From NCBI GenBank assembly GCA_024803745.1, contig JANJXV010000002.1, positions 40,941,757 through 41,005,756 of the forward strand: a DNA stretch of 64,000 nt. The letters are read 5' to 3'. Position numbers and translations under genes: made by a program. Within the stretch, counting starts at the first letter, position 1. Every line of letters begins with the position of its first letter. The notes below the pieces were generated by a model that was not told where the DNA came from, searched no databases, and worked only from the letters and a program-made list of their open reading frames with translations. The stretch is from Megascapheus bottae. Taxonomy: Eukaryota > Chordata > Mammalia > Rodentia > Geomyidae. Shown here in pieces: positions 46,800 through 58,300 of the stretch.

Positions 46800-46926
46800 G
46801 AAAGAGAGAAAGAAAGAGAGAAGAGAGAGAGAGAGAAGAGAGAGGGGGGAGAGAGAGGGGGGGAAGAGAGAGAGAGAGAAAGAGAGAGATAGAGAGAGAG
46901 AGAAAGAGAGAGAAAGAGAGGGGGGG
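46800..46926. repeat. (GA)n purine tract, ~127 bp
   Basis: Almost purely A/G on the plus strand ('agagagagagaagagagagg'), with one T near 46890 and G-runs of 5-6. Open on both strands only because it lacks stops. Confidence 0.95.
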
Positions 46927-48555
46927 CAGGGCAGCAGCAGAAAAAGAGGAGCACCTTATGACTTGATTGACAGGTGATGACAGGATTTGGATAAGGACAG
47001 TCACAGCAAAACTGGCTAGATTTTGTTGTGTTTATAAAGTGCAACATGTTTATTGTAGAATACTTATAAAACATGTAAATAAAAGAAAAAAGACCATTCA
47101 ACAAAAAAGTTTTACTGACTTAGCTTGTGTAATTATACTTGTAGCCATCAATTATTCAGAATTCTCCATAGTTATATGCAAATTAAACAACAATAACTTC
47201 TGAAATATTCTTATTATTTTTATAATAGAGGGAATTCTACACCATTTCAAGGAGAGAAATTTAAAGAATTCATTGAGGATATTTTGAGATACAACTTTTT
47301 CAAAAAAATTTAAGGATGATCTTAATGTATTGAGCATAGTACTTGATAAAAAGGAAGTCTTCAACAATACTTTTTTGAAAAGATGTCTTTCAATACATAT
47401 AAGTTTTTACTTATGTGTAGATGAAAATTTTGACTGTTGACAATAGCATGAACATGTGAAATTACTACAGATAATTGACTAAAGTGAATGATGTTCCTAC
47501 ACTAAATGCTAATACATAAGACCATTGACGTGACTACAGAATGATTTATGGACAAATCATATATTGTATCTATAGATGTTAGCATACTAATATAAACAGT
47601 AGACAGCTGGATATAATATAATCCATGTGCCCAGGACAGGACAACACCATTATATATACACACTTGCTTCTAGGATAACCAGAGAAAAATATGGATTTTA
47701 AGTTACCCTCAGTGAAGCTCTTCTGCTTATCATCATTCTAACCTCAGCTAAGTGACACATCTTGGCTGATAAGAGAATTCTTTTTCTCTTATGAGTCAAA
47801 ATGTTTTATAACTTTTTCATCATTTTATTAATTTTTTGCTTTGGGAGTAATTTTACTGTCATCTTATAAGAACTTGTGAATGTCATAAAACTTTCAGAAA
47901 GTATCCTAATAATTAAAATGTAACCAAAAGTGACTCTGACAGTATCATTTGATGTGCAATTTCTTCATACAACATATGTGAAAAGAAGGGAAAATGCTGT
48001 AAAGTGAATAAAGTTTTGACAGAAAGCACATATACTATACAGCACATTCTTATATATGTCATAGCACCAGCTTCTACAACACGGAACCACATTGGAAAAT
48101 GAAAAGCACAAGGTCGTGAACCATTTGATAATATGGGCTATCATTTTTATCACATTAACAGAATATTTTGTCACTCTTATCTAGCAAAGCTCTGAAGTAT
48201 AAAACAACTTTTCTAACTGATCTGTCAGTCTCTGTCCTTCCTTTTTACTTTGCATGAACATCTCACAAGTCTCTTAAGTGCTTGCCTTCCCATTTATCCC
48301 TTCATGAAATCTCTGAGCTCCCTCATTCATCCAGACTCTGTGCACAACTGTGAACAGTGCATCTTTCATCTCACCTGACAGGTAAGGCTTTTGTAAATCC
48401 CAAGCAACTATTTGAACACTTAAAAGAATGTTCTATGTGAGAGAAAGGAGACTCTGCTGTCTAAAAAGGCCATTGAAAAAGAAGTCTTGTAAATAGAGAG
48501 CTTTGAATAAATAAATGATTCGTGTGCACTAGATTAATTAAGTCAGGTTTAGTGT
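46927..48555. other. AT-rich single-copy-looking DNA, no gene seen
   Basis: About 1.6 kb without recognisable gene or young repeat. Confidence 0.5.
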
Positions 48556-48559
48556 AGTG

Positions 48560-49480
48560 TTCTGGAATTCTCCAGAATGGGCCCATAACCACTGGCTTCA
48601 CTTCATATGATTTGCAAACAAAAAAAGTTGGTGCCACGTTGAAGGCTACCATTTAAAGAGAATATAATAGCCCAGACCAGGTGGCTGAGCACTCCCTTTC
48701 GAAAGACTAAAACAAGTACTTCATAAACACCCTGACCACCCTGCCTTTAGTAGTGTTGACATTTACATAAATGGATTGCAGTGCAGTTGTCTAACATATA
48801 TGGGGATGATTCCATAATCCTGTTTTAATTAGATGGATGTTGCAAGCATACAAAACTCACAAGCTGAACTCCCCGTGGTGATGCCATACTGGCAAGGAAT
48901 CAATCACCACGGCTCTGGTTGCCATAGAAACTGATAACTCCTGCAACCATCATCTAAGTGGCAAATGATTGGTGGTGTACTCATAACACAGGGAGAGCAA
49001 TGTGTTTTTCTATCCTGTCCAGCAGCTGTGCCAGAGAGTTAATTAAAAGCAGAGAACATGAAATAAATCTAAATCTGTGAAGAAATGAAATGTACAGTAC
49101 AAATTGAATTCCCGTGTTGGACAGAAATTAATATGCAGCGCAAACCACAGAGCTGCCTGAACAAGCAGCAGCTGGGAATCTTGGGAAATTTTGCCTCTGA
49201 GGCAGTTCGAGCTGAAATGTGGAGAGGGTACCTCCTTATCTTATTACCTAAACAAGCGCTTTTGTTCAGCGTTTGGGTTGCTGGATGCATGCAAATTGGA
49301 GCCTCAAATGTGAAGAGTTCCTGTTTTGGAAACAGGAAGGACAAAGCTTAACTAAGATTTAATTAACAAACTGCTATCAATAGTAGTTTATCAGTGGTGA
49401 ACACAATGCAAATAAATGTTTCTCCTCCTGTACTAGAATGCAGCAAACAACCTCTGTGAAAGTCACTGTGCTTTCATTGA
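48560..49480. promoter_or_regulatory. Candidate conserved non-coding element (enhancer-like)
   Basis: About 900 bp without repeats and with mixed composition. It contains an RFX X-box-like GTTGCCATAGAAAC (48918-48931, one base from GTTGCCATGGAAAC), two octamers ATGCAAAT (49289-49296, 49406-49413), homeodomain-type TTAATTAA sites near 49040 and 49362, a head-to-head AACAA/TTGTT pair (49251-49266) and a perfect dyad (49318-49338). Overlapping antisense frames of 91 and 88 codons (49344-49069, 49085-49351) lack family features and seem to reflect low stop density. Regulatory function is inferred from motif density alone. Confidence 0.4.
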
Positions 49481-50680
49481 TAAGCCACAAATTCAAAATT
49501 CATATTTCAAATATTGCAAACCAAGGAGCCAAGGATCTTGAAAAATGCTTTCTCAAGAAATAAGGGAGGCTAAACAGAGAATTTTTTTCTTTTCCATAGA
49601 ATGAGGTACAGCAAACAGGCATGAAATATTTAACTAGACAGAAACAAGTTTTCTTGGTTCAGTCCACTTCCAATTTAGAGTCTCAGTTTAATCACTTGGG
49701 AAGGCATTTGAGGCAGATGTTCTCTGGGTGAAACATATCACCTCCATAAGAGAAAAAAAACTAGAAATGTGCAATTGTCCATCTATGCAGGCACATGATG
49801 ATTTTGTGATATTTAGGAATCAGAGGCAAGAGAAATATTATAGATCAAAGAGCCAAAAAAGGGATTATGCAGGCCTTTTTTATGAGTAGACATAACTGAG
49901 AGTCAAAAACTCTGACAGAACTTCAGACATGTTCACGTACACTCATGGCCGTCTGCTGAACTGCTAGAACATTCCTCCTGTCAGTATGCATTTTTATCTG
50001 GCTAGACCTCCCCTGTTTCTGCTGCCAGTTGAGTTGCCCCCCTAGGGAGAATTTATACAGTCCCTCTAATCACCCACTTTAAGTACATTTTCCAATGCAA
50101 TCAAACAAGATGAAAACAAACACTATGTTTCCATGGACGTGTTTGTGATGACACGTCTAAATGAATCCAAGATTTATATGTTGTGAAGTTCTGCATAGTC
50201 TGAACATATCACATGGATATCCTTGACATATGGAGTGAAATCCTAACGTATCTATTTCAAGGGGAGTTCTGAACACTGCGAATCATGAATAGGCTGTCAG
50301 TGACTGATAGAATTAATGCTATTATAAGAGAAAGGCTTCACTTTGACATCAGATGGGAGGGATGAGTAAAAACTTTATTGAAATCAAGGGAGAAGGAATT
50401 TCCAATGTTATTTTAAGTGTACCTTTTTAGACTTTAAATATGTGCAAGTTAATTATGCTATGCCTATTATTATCTCTTAGTAAAAAAAACCATCTTATAA
50501 CTTTGTGGGAGTGAATGTCTGAATGCCTGAAAAGAATAATTTTGTAGAAATTAGATGATATATCCAGAAATATTGAAATGCCATGTCATAAATGTATGAA
50601 GTAACAAAGAAGGGTGTAGTTAATATGCGAGATGGGAAATTAACATGCAAAATAAATCTTTACAAAAAACAATTTGATGA
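49481..50680. other. Repeat-poor intergenic DNA, no gene seen
   Basis: About 1.2 kb with no recognisable repeat or gene. 49910-50170 is relatively GC-balanced and could be a second conserved block, but nothing specific supports it. Confidence 0.4.
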
Positions 50681-50682
50681 TA

Positions 50683-50850
50683 TGGGGTTCGAACTCAGGG
50701 TCTGCTGCTCACTTGATTGATTCTGTAACTACTTGAACCATAGTTCCAGTCTTGCTGCTTACAGCACATTGTTTTGAAGAGGTATCTCATACATTTTCCT
50801 GATTGGCTGGCTTTGATCTTCTGGCTGTAAAACTTCTGAGTAAATAGATT
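50683..50850 (-). mobile_element. Probable decayed SINE type B
   Basis: 'ggggttcgaactcagggtct' at the left and 'tttgatcttctggctgtaaa' at the right follow the reverse-strand order of type B. Strongly diverged. Confidence 0.45.
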
Positions 50851-50883
50851 ATATACATGTAAGAGTTATTGCTGCATAAAGTA

Positions 50884-50960
50884 TAAATATATATAATACT
50901 ATATATATATGTATGCATTAATCTCTCTATATAGATACATATATATATATACACATAGGG

Positions 50961-51006
<46 letters not shown>
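50884..51006. repeat. Compound (TA)n-(TG)n microsatellite
   Basis: 'atatatataatactatatat' then, from about 50962, a pure GT run of about 45 bp. Confidence 0.95.
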
Positions 51007-51007
<1 letters not shown>

Positions 51008-51183
51008 ATTGTTGCCTGGTATGTGAGCTTTCAAAATTAAAAAATCTTCAGAATTTTATAATTTTTGAATGCTTTTGAAAAACATTGCTTTGAGTTCACA
51101 GATATATAAGATTGGTGGTAAATATTTTATATAGCTAGAACTTATTGTTTATTGTATTGTATTTTAGATGTGAATAAAATGTC

Positions 51184-51382
51184 TTTTTTTTTTTGCCAGT
51201 CCTGGGCTTGAGCTCAGGCCTGAGCACTCTCCTTGGACTTTTTCAAAGCAAGAGCTCTACCACTTGAGCCTCAGCACAACTTCCAGCTTTTTTTTTGCTA
51301 TGTATGTTGTACCAAGGAATTGAACCCTGGTCTTCATGCATGGTAGGTAAGCACTCTACCACTAGGCCAAACTCCCAGCCCT
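51184..51382 (-). mobile_element. SINE type A
   Basis: Reverse-strand copy from poly-T and 'gccagtcctgggcttgagct' to 'ggccaaactcccagccct'. Confidence 0.92.
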
Positions 51383-51404
51383 AAAACTTCTTATTCTCAA
51401 CTAG

Positions 51405-51600
51405 ATAACAGTGTCTGTAATTCTAACTACTCAAGAGGTTGAGATCTGAGGGTTGCAGTTCAAAGGCAGTCCAGGCAGGGAGTTTGTGTGACACTCATTT
51501 CTAATGAACTCAGAAAAAGTCAAAAGCGGCTCTGTGGCTCAATTGGTAGAGCTCTAGCCTTGAATGGAAGAAACTTGGGGACAGCACCCAGGACCAGAAA
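51405..51600 (+). mobile_element. SINE type B, diverged
   Basis: 'gtctgtaattctaactactc', 'gcagttcaaaggcagtccag', then 'ggctcaattggtagagc' and 'acagcacccaggacc', tail replaced by a T-rich run. Confidence 0.75.
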
Positions 51601-51682
51601 AATATTTTTTTCTTTTCTTTTCTTTTTTTCTATTCTCATTGACTTGATTTATTTCTGTACTATCAAATTTAGATTCTTTTTT

Positions 51683-51876
51683 TTTTTGCCAGTCATGGGG
51701 CTTGAACTCAGGACCTAAGCACTGTCCTTGGACTTTTCTTAAGCGTAAAGTTCTACCACTCCAGCCACAGTATCATTTCCAGATTTTTTTCTATGTATGT
51801 GATACTGAGGAATTGAACCCGAGTCTTCATGCATGCTAGGCAAGCACTCTACCACCAGGCCAAAATCTTGGCCCTG
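51683..51876 (-). mobile_element. SINE type A with target duplication
   Basis: From poly-T 'gccagtcatggggcttgaac' to 'ggccaaaatcttggccct'. 'gattctttttt' at 51672-51682 recurs at 51877-51887. Confidence 0.92.
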
Positions 51877-52183
51877 GATTCTTTTTTATTTTTTACATTT
51901 GTTATCTTTAAAGAATATCTCTAAGTACAAGGGGCTTTATTTCAACATGTGAATTTTTTATTACGATGTATCTTGTTAAATGTTGGTTTCTAATTATTGT
52001 TCCGTAACCAATTCCTTTGGAATGGTGTTTTCATTTTATCTAAAAGAAGGAGGTTGATATGCTTACCTTGATAAGTATTTTAGGAATTGTGTTGTTTTTT
52101 TCTTTATCTACTTAACAAAATTAAGGATCAAGACTCAAAATAGTCGTTCTTAAGTTTGCTTATTTGTCAAAAATAAACTAGGA

Positions 52184-52248
52184 ATGAGAGAGAGAGAGAG
52201 AGAGACAGAGAGACAGACAGAGACAGGCAGAGACAGAGACAGAGACAA
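52184..52248. repeat. (GA)n/(GACA)n tract
   Basis: 'gagagagagagagagacaga' followed by 'gacagacagagacaggcaga' units, about 65 bp. Confidence 0.93.
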
Positions 52249-52405
52249 GCAAGTAGAATTAGATTCCTAGAAAACTACCAATTTTCATCTAATACCTAAG
52301 TGTTGAGTTTTACTAACTTTCACAAGTGAGTCAAAAGTACAGACTTACTTTAGAAAACTCAGAAATTTAGCTCCAGCAAATTCTTCCATGCTTTGGACTT
52401 ATTAT

Positions 52406-52598
52406 TTTTTTTTGCCAGTCCTGTGTTTGAACTCAGCTCTGGCACTGTCCTTGGGTTTTTCGCAAGGCTAGCGCTCTACCACTTAACCACAGTACCACTT
52501 CTGGATTTTTTTCTGTGTATGTGATACTGAGAAATTGAACCTGGGGCTTCATGCATGCTAGGCAAGCACTCTACCAGTAAGTCATTCTCTGAATCCCA
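52406..52598 (-). mobile_element. SINE type A
   Basis: Reverse-strand copy from 'tttttttttgccagtcctgt' to 'aagtcattctctgaatccc'. The tRNA-like 5' end is the most diverged part. Confidence 0.9.
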
Positions 52599-54672
52599 TG
52601 ATGCATTGGCCTTTTGAGCATTTTCATTGAGGATGATTTCAGCTATTGAGTACCAAGTGGCTCCACAGTTTGCATTAGGAAAGATACATCCTGTCACCTC
52701 TAAGGCTCTTCAACATGCCTTTCCATTTTGTTGTAATTATCTTGAGACTAACAATAACCAATGAAGCTTTTTTTTTAGAAAAACACACATAAGTAATTAT
52801 GGTCAAAATGTACAAAGTATTTCCATTTTTTCTACCTCCCTGGAACCAATTCTGAGCAAAATAATCCTCCTTTTTATACACGAGGCTACATATTTGGTCT
52901 CAAAACTTCCACTTATAACTTTGTTGTCATTATTAATGCTGCCGTGATGTTATTATTAACTGCAAGATCCCTTGGATAAAAGTGCACTCATTTGCAAAAT
53001 AATATTAACATGCTACTGTTCTATTCTCTGGTTCAAATTAGGCCTCAAGGCAATATGTGTCATATACAGTACTGAAATACAACTACTGCACATGATTTAC
53101 ACAAAACGGTGTGTAGAAAATTCATTCCGTAACTCCTAATACACTCAGCAGTCAAGAACAAGATATAAATAGGTCAAGTTGTTAAAGGTCAGAGGATAAG
53201 ACCCCCATGTCATAAATGGACTTTTACTTTCATCCTAATCCAAATGAGAAAAAGAACTCTGAAGAGACCTCTGGGAAAAATCAATGTTTCCTACAAATAT
53301 GAGGCATAAACCAAGTTTTACTTAGCTGAGGAAAAATAATCACAAACTTGTAGGTAAGTCTTAATAGTGAACAGCAGAGACATGTACATATTAGGTCAGA
53401 TACTGCCAGAGTAATATATTATGAAGCATGATTATAGATCAGAAGACTACATATACAAAAGACTGGGGTCTCACAGCTTGGCCAAAAGTTCAACTTAGAG
53501 AAGCAGAATAACCACTATTTCTCAAATGGAACAATAAATATGTTTCCTCTAATATGGAACTTTTTCCCTTTCCCAGAGAAGCAAAGGTTTTGAGAAACCA
53601 CAAATGCCCCAAAAGAAATTAGATTATTGAAATACCGGTGAGGCTCAGAGAATTGAAATGAAATGACTGTTTTAGACATGTATGAAACTCTTAATTCTTT
53701 TCTCAATTCCTGAAACATCGCTACCTTATATGATGCTGAAATCAACTTCATCATCTCTGGTATATTCATAATCCATGCATTAGCATACAGTTTCAGAGTT
53801 AGCTATGAACAAAAGTAGCTCACTTTTAAAGAAAATGTATGACATATTTCCAACTCGGGTCTTCCTAAGTATCTGAAAAGATACAACTGAATCTAAACTA
53901 CTGAAGATTCTTTTAGTCCAAAGATGAACTAAGAATTCTAAGAACCTAATGTTGGAACCATAAGCCTTAAAAAGCCTCGCTGACCTCCCTCCTTCCCCAA
54001 CCTCATCTGAGATCTCACAGGCATCCGTATCAATGTGAGTGTACACTCAGTTTCACAGAGACAGCCATGGACACATGACTCTTGGCCACCCTCCAGTGAA
54101 TAAAGACAGTAGAGTAATTCTTTCTATAAAGGGCAAAGTTCAGGAAGAAACACAGTATAGCATTGGAATCATGGCTTATCATTTGGGCAAAGAATGTCAG
54201 AGTCTTTAGTATTTCAGCCCTAATGGAGTTAGAGGAAATACAGTGTAGAAGTTTGCCTAATAATTTCTGTTGCCTTTGTGAGAAGATAAGATGAGTAGAC
54301 AGCTAAATGAGACTCTTCAATGGGTCTTTTGTCCCTGGGAATAAGGTAAAGGATCTGAAAATATCATATGGTTGAAAATAGAAAAATCAACAAGAACAGC
54401 AACACAAGGTGGATAATGAGAGCAAAGACTATGTTTTTCCCATTGTACTAGTGGCCTGTGGCTGGTAGGATTCCTGAGAGTCATAGCTAATAACATGAAG
54501 AAAGCTTGACATATGTTTAAATGATCAGAATAGCCTTTCATTTTACTGACTAGAGGTAATGCCTCAAAATGAATGAAGTTCACAATTGTTATTCAGAAAG
54601 AACATTTTTATAGTAAAACGAAGCAAACACAACCAACTTGTTCATCTTACACAATTCTACAAATTTGTCCCT
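52599..54672. other. Repeat-poor intergenic DNA, no gene seen
   Basis: About 2.1 kb. Minus-strand frames of 84-88 codons (53769-53515, 54046-53780, 54583-54317) have no recognisable domain, and neighbouring frames are closed. I find no splice-site or codon evidence strong enough to call exons. Confidence 0.45.
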
Positions 54673-54842
54673 TGAACACTGGGTTTAGGTGCTATCCCTA
54701 ACATCTCTGTTCAAGTCTAGCACTCTACCACTTGAGCTACTGATCCACTTCTGGCTTTTTATGTAATTAGCTGGAGATAAGAGTCTCTGACTTTCCTGCC
54801 TAGGCTGACATTAAAGATTTCAGTCTCCTGAGTAGCAAAACT
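54673..54842 (-). mobile_element. SINE type B, 5' and 3' eroded
   Basis: 'tctagcactctaccacttga', 'ttagctggagataagagtct' and 'tcagtctcctgagtag' in reverse-strand order. The poly-T end is missing. Confidence 0.7.
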
Positions 54843-56475
54843 CATTTTAGCTAATTATGTCTCTCCTTTGTTCTTTGGAGGAACTCATAAGCCAAACATG
54901 TGTTTTAGTTTATTTGATATATGGAATCTGACAGTATACATTCTTACCTTTTCCTTTGGTCTGATATTTCCATGTGTATTAAAACAATTATAAAAGTTTT
55001 ATTGTATGGTAGTATATGTATTCTTTCAATTCAACCAAAGTATATTGGAATGGTCTTTCATAAATTATATACATGATATAACATATATGTACATGTATAT
55101 GAAATTATGTGATGTATTGTTTTCTGAAGTTGTTATAACATACTAGTTGGGAAATGGGAGGAAAGCAAGACAGACAGATTGGATTGAGGTGAAACACTGG
55201 CAAAAATAATTGTAGAAAATTCAGGCATCATTATGTTTATAAGCCTATCCAGGAAGACCTGCTTTCTCTAGTGAATTGGCTGCAACAGGTAAATATAGAT
55301 TACAGTCCCGTGTCTGAATGTTTACTCACTTAGCAAAGTATTTGTTTGACTATGCTTTGTCTGCCATTGTGAGTGAGCAAAACAGACTCACTTCTGCACT
55401 ACTGGGCGGGAAGGAGACAGCAATGCGGTTTCAGACTTGTCTGTGTAGTTGTATGGGGCCTCATACTTAATAGGATCCTGCTCTCTCTTTAATGCCATGC
55501 TGTTACCATCTTAACATTCATAGCCATTGCTGAACAACGGTACTCCACAATTTCCATTTTGCACTTTGTACCATAATTTATGTAGTTAGTCCTGCATAGT
55601 AGTCTGCAAATTTGAAATCTTTGTCTCTCTGCAGATTTCCCCAAGCACTCTCATGTCTCATCTGGATTTGGCATTCAATTTTTTTTTTGTGCCTATGAAT
55701 GGATTTAGACTTCTTTGTTAAGACACAATGCTGGTCCATTATCTTGTCCCTCTCAGAAATAAAAAAGAACAGTTTGAAAATGTACACAAATCCTCTCCTG
55801 TGTCAGCAAGACTCCAGAGTGACTTATTTAAATGATTAGTTTATAATGTGCTTCTGTTTGAGGAGAACAAGTTCTGTGGGGAAAAAAAAAGAATGGGGAA
55901 AATTGGAGAAATTGTGAAGTCTGTTTTTAGTAATCTGCAGAGATTATGAATACCTACTGTGTATCATGCTTCATATACATGTTGATTTCCCCTGGGAAGT
56001 GCTCTCTAGCTATATCCTTAAGAAAAATGAAATCTTATGGGACATCAATATATTTTTACAGATCTTTTCCATTCACTTTTACCCAATGCATTCTTGGCAC
56101 ATATAGACCTTTAGCCTATCTATAGTTCCCTCCCTTCCTCTGTCCTTCCTCCCTTTCATTTTTCTTCCTTCTTTCTACTGGCTAACCTTTATTTTTACAT
56201 CCTCAGTAAGAACTGCAGGCAAAGACTTTCACCTGGACATTATTTGCTAAGAAACTTAAATAACCTTTCACATTCAGGAGTTGAAATGAGTGCTTAAAAT
56301 ACACATATTATATAGAATAAGGAATTATTTATTTTACTCGTAAAATTCAGAATTTGATACTTGTTTTTGAAGATACCCAATAAGTTACTTTGGTATCTTT
56401 TCAATGAGTGTTTTTTCAGTGATGCAGTTCTAGTATATTAAAGGCATTTGGTTTCTTCAAGAACTTCCTTTTCGC
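54843..56475. other. Intergenic DNA, no gene seen
   Basis: About 1.6 kb with no recognisable gene. A C/T-rich patch lies at about 56130-56180. Confidence 0.5.
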
Positions 56476-56702
56476 AGGATGCAGTGGCTCACACCGATAA
56501 TCCTAGCTACTCAAGAAGCTGAGATCTGAGGATCATGGTTCAAAGCCGTCCTGGCACTAAAGTCCATGAGTCTCTTATCTTCAATTTACCACCAGAAAAC
56601 CAGAAGTGGCTCCATGGCTCAGGGGGTAGGGCTGAAGCCTTGAGCTGAAGAACTTAGAGACAATGCCCAGGCCCAGAGTTCAAAATGCAAGACCAAAAAA
56701 CC
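56476..56702 (+). mobile_element. SINE type B
   Basis: 'gcaggatgcagtggctcaca', 'aatcctagctactcaagaag', 'ggttcaaagccgtcctggca', right part ending 'agttcaaaatgcaagacc' and a mixed A/C tail. Confidence 0.9.
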
Positions 56703-57450
56703 CCAAAACCTTATCTTTCTAATATGATTCTAAATACTCCCCTTAGACATGACATGTATTTCTTATCATAACAGTGGAGAAGCTATCATGTCCTGTAAAT
56801 CACTGTGAACAAAATCCCACATTGTATTTTCATTAGACATTTGCTTTTAAAATATTACATTGTCTACTTATGAACAGTGCAAGAATCTAAAGTATCCTGT
56901 TATTATTTTGTTATTTTCACAATTTTAATCCTAGGTAGTTTCTGGGAGACCTTATGGACTCTGAAAAATATCTATTTTTTGGTATATGCTTCAAATAGTA
57001 TTCTCCTGGCTTTGTACACTACAAGGAGAGAAGATATTTGGTCATCAATTTTATTAATTTCTATTCTACGATACCATGCTAATTTATAGACTATATAATT
57101 TTGTAAAACTGTTTCTCTAAGTTTTGTACAAATCTCATTAACATAATTGATTTTGATTTTTCTTCACCACTTTAGCCCCAGTATATACTGAAGTTACTGA
57201 TACATGTTAGGAGGAAAATATTTGTGAAATGGCAAAAATGTAAATAAAGGTGTGGATAAATATGAGATGATATCACTCTGGGACATATATAGGGTGTGAA
57301 ATAAGCACAGGAATTGTGCAACAGTATAAAAATTAAAATAAAAAATTACCACCCATATTCCTGTCTTCCAATGGAGCTAACACAGTGTCACACTCATGGA
57401 AAGCCCCACCTGTGTGCAAAGATATTGAGTATATATGATAAGTAAATCTT
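56703..57450. other. Intergenic DNA, no gene seen
   Basis: No recognisable gene or repeat. Confidence 0.45.
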
Positions 57451-57465
57451 CCAATATGCTCTTTT

Positions 57466-57614
57466 TTATTGTAATTAATAGAAGGGTTACATTATATTTG
57501 TCAGATAGAAGGGGCATTAATTCACATACATTGATACCCATTCTCATGTCTTGGTCCCCATTTCCCTCCCCCACTCATCTTGTTTTCCCCCCTTCCCTAT
57601 CCAATTTCAAATAA
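57466..57614 (-). mobile_element. L1 3' end, very short, with 15-bp duplication
   Basis: Covers only the terminal 3'UTR block ('agaagggttacattatattt') and the C-rich tract (57565-57600), then stops. Flanks 'ccaatatgctctttt' (57451-57465) and 'ccaataggctctttt' (57615-57629) differ at one position. Confidence 0.9.
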
Positions 57615-57629
57615 CCAATAGGCTCTTTT

Positions 57630-57811
57630 CTTTTTTCTTTTTGCCAGTCCTGGGCTTGGGCTCAGGGCCTGAGCACTGTCATTGGGTTTTATCAAGGCTT
57701 GAGCCACAGACCCATTTCTGGCTTTTTTCTATGCATGTGGTACTGAGGAATCAAACCTGGGTTGTGCATGTTAAGCAAACATTCTACCACTAGGCCAGAC
57801 TCCCAAGCCTC
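57630..57811 (-). mobile_element. SINE type A next to the L1 tail
   Basis: 'ttgccagtcctgggcttggg' to 'ggccagactcccaagcct' on the reverse strand. A deletion removes part of the second tRNA-like unit near 57700. It abuts the L1 target duplication. Confidence 0.88.
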
Positions 57812-58149
57812 AATATTCTCTTGTAACAACATTGAAAAGAAGTATATGTTTATGAATGAAATCATAGTAAATAACAGTATTAACTCAATTATATTTGAAG
57901 GCAATAGACTTTAGCTTTTAGCAAATGGAAATCAGTTTCAAGGATTAGAAAGACAGGACAATGAAATGTATATAAAAAAAATCTAGCTGATAATTCCAAA
58001 GCAAAAATGATTAAGAAAGAACTCAAGTAGGTTAGTGCATCTAGCTAATAATTTAATTAACTGAACTGGGTGTGGTAGGAGAACTGTCAGTAAGCTAGAA
58101 GGAGGCACAACCAATGAGAGTAGTGTTTGGTGGTACTTGATTGTGAATT

Positions 58150-58300
58150 CAAGTCCTCACTCTCACTTGGCTTGCTTATTTGTCTGGTACTCTATTTGGG
58201 AGCTGGAGACTACTCATGGATTTTCCTGCCCAGACTGGCTTCAAACTGAGGTCATCTGGATCTCAGAACTTGGAATAGCTAGGATTATAGTACTCAGCGA
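58150..58300 (-). mobile_element. Partial SINE type B
   Basis: 'gggagctggagactactcat', 'cagactggcttcaaactgag' and 'gaatagctaggattatag' in reverse-strand order. The tRNA-like half is poorly preserved. Confidence 0.6.

Noticed and set aside
46766..47104. Leu/Ser/Phe-rich minus-strand frame of 112 codons
   Set aside because: It is the translation of the GA/CT repeat, so the low-complexity protein is an artefact.
49069..49351. Overlapping frames of 91 (minus) and 88 (plus) codons
   Set aside because: They overlap antisense on the same block, have no recognisable domain, no evident splice context and no codon signal I can judge. Low stop density in a GC-balanced block explains them.
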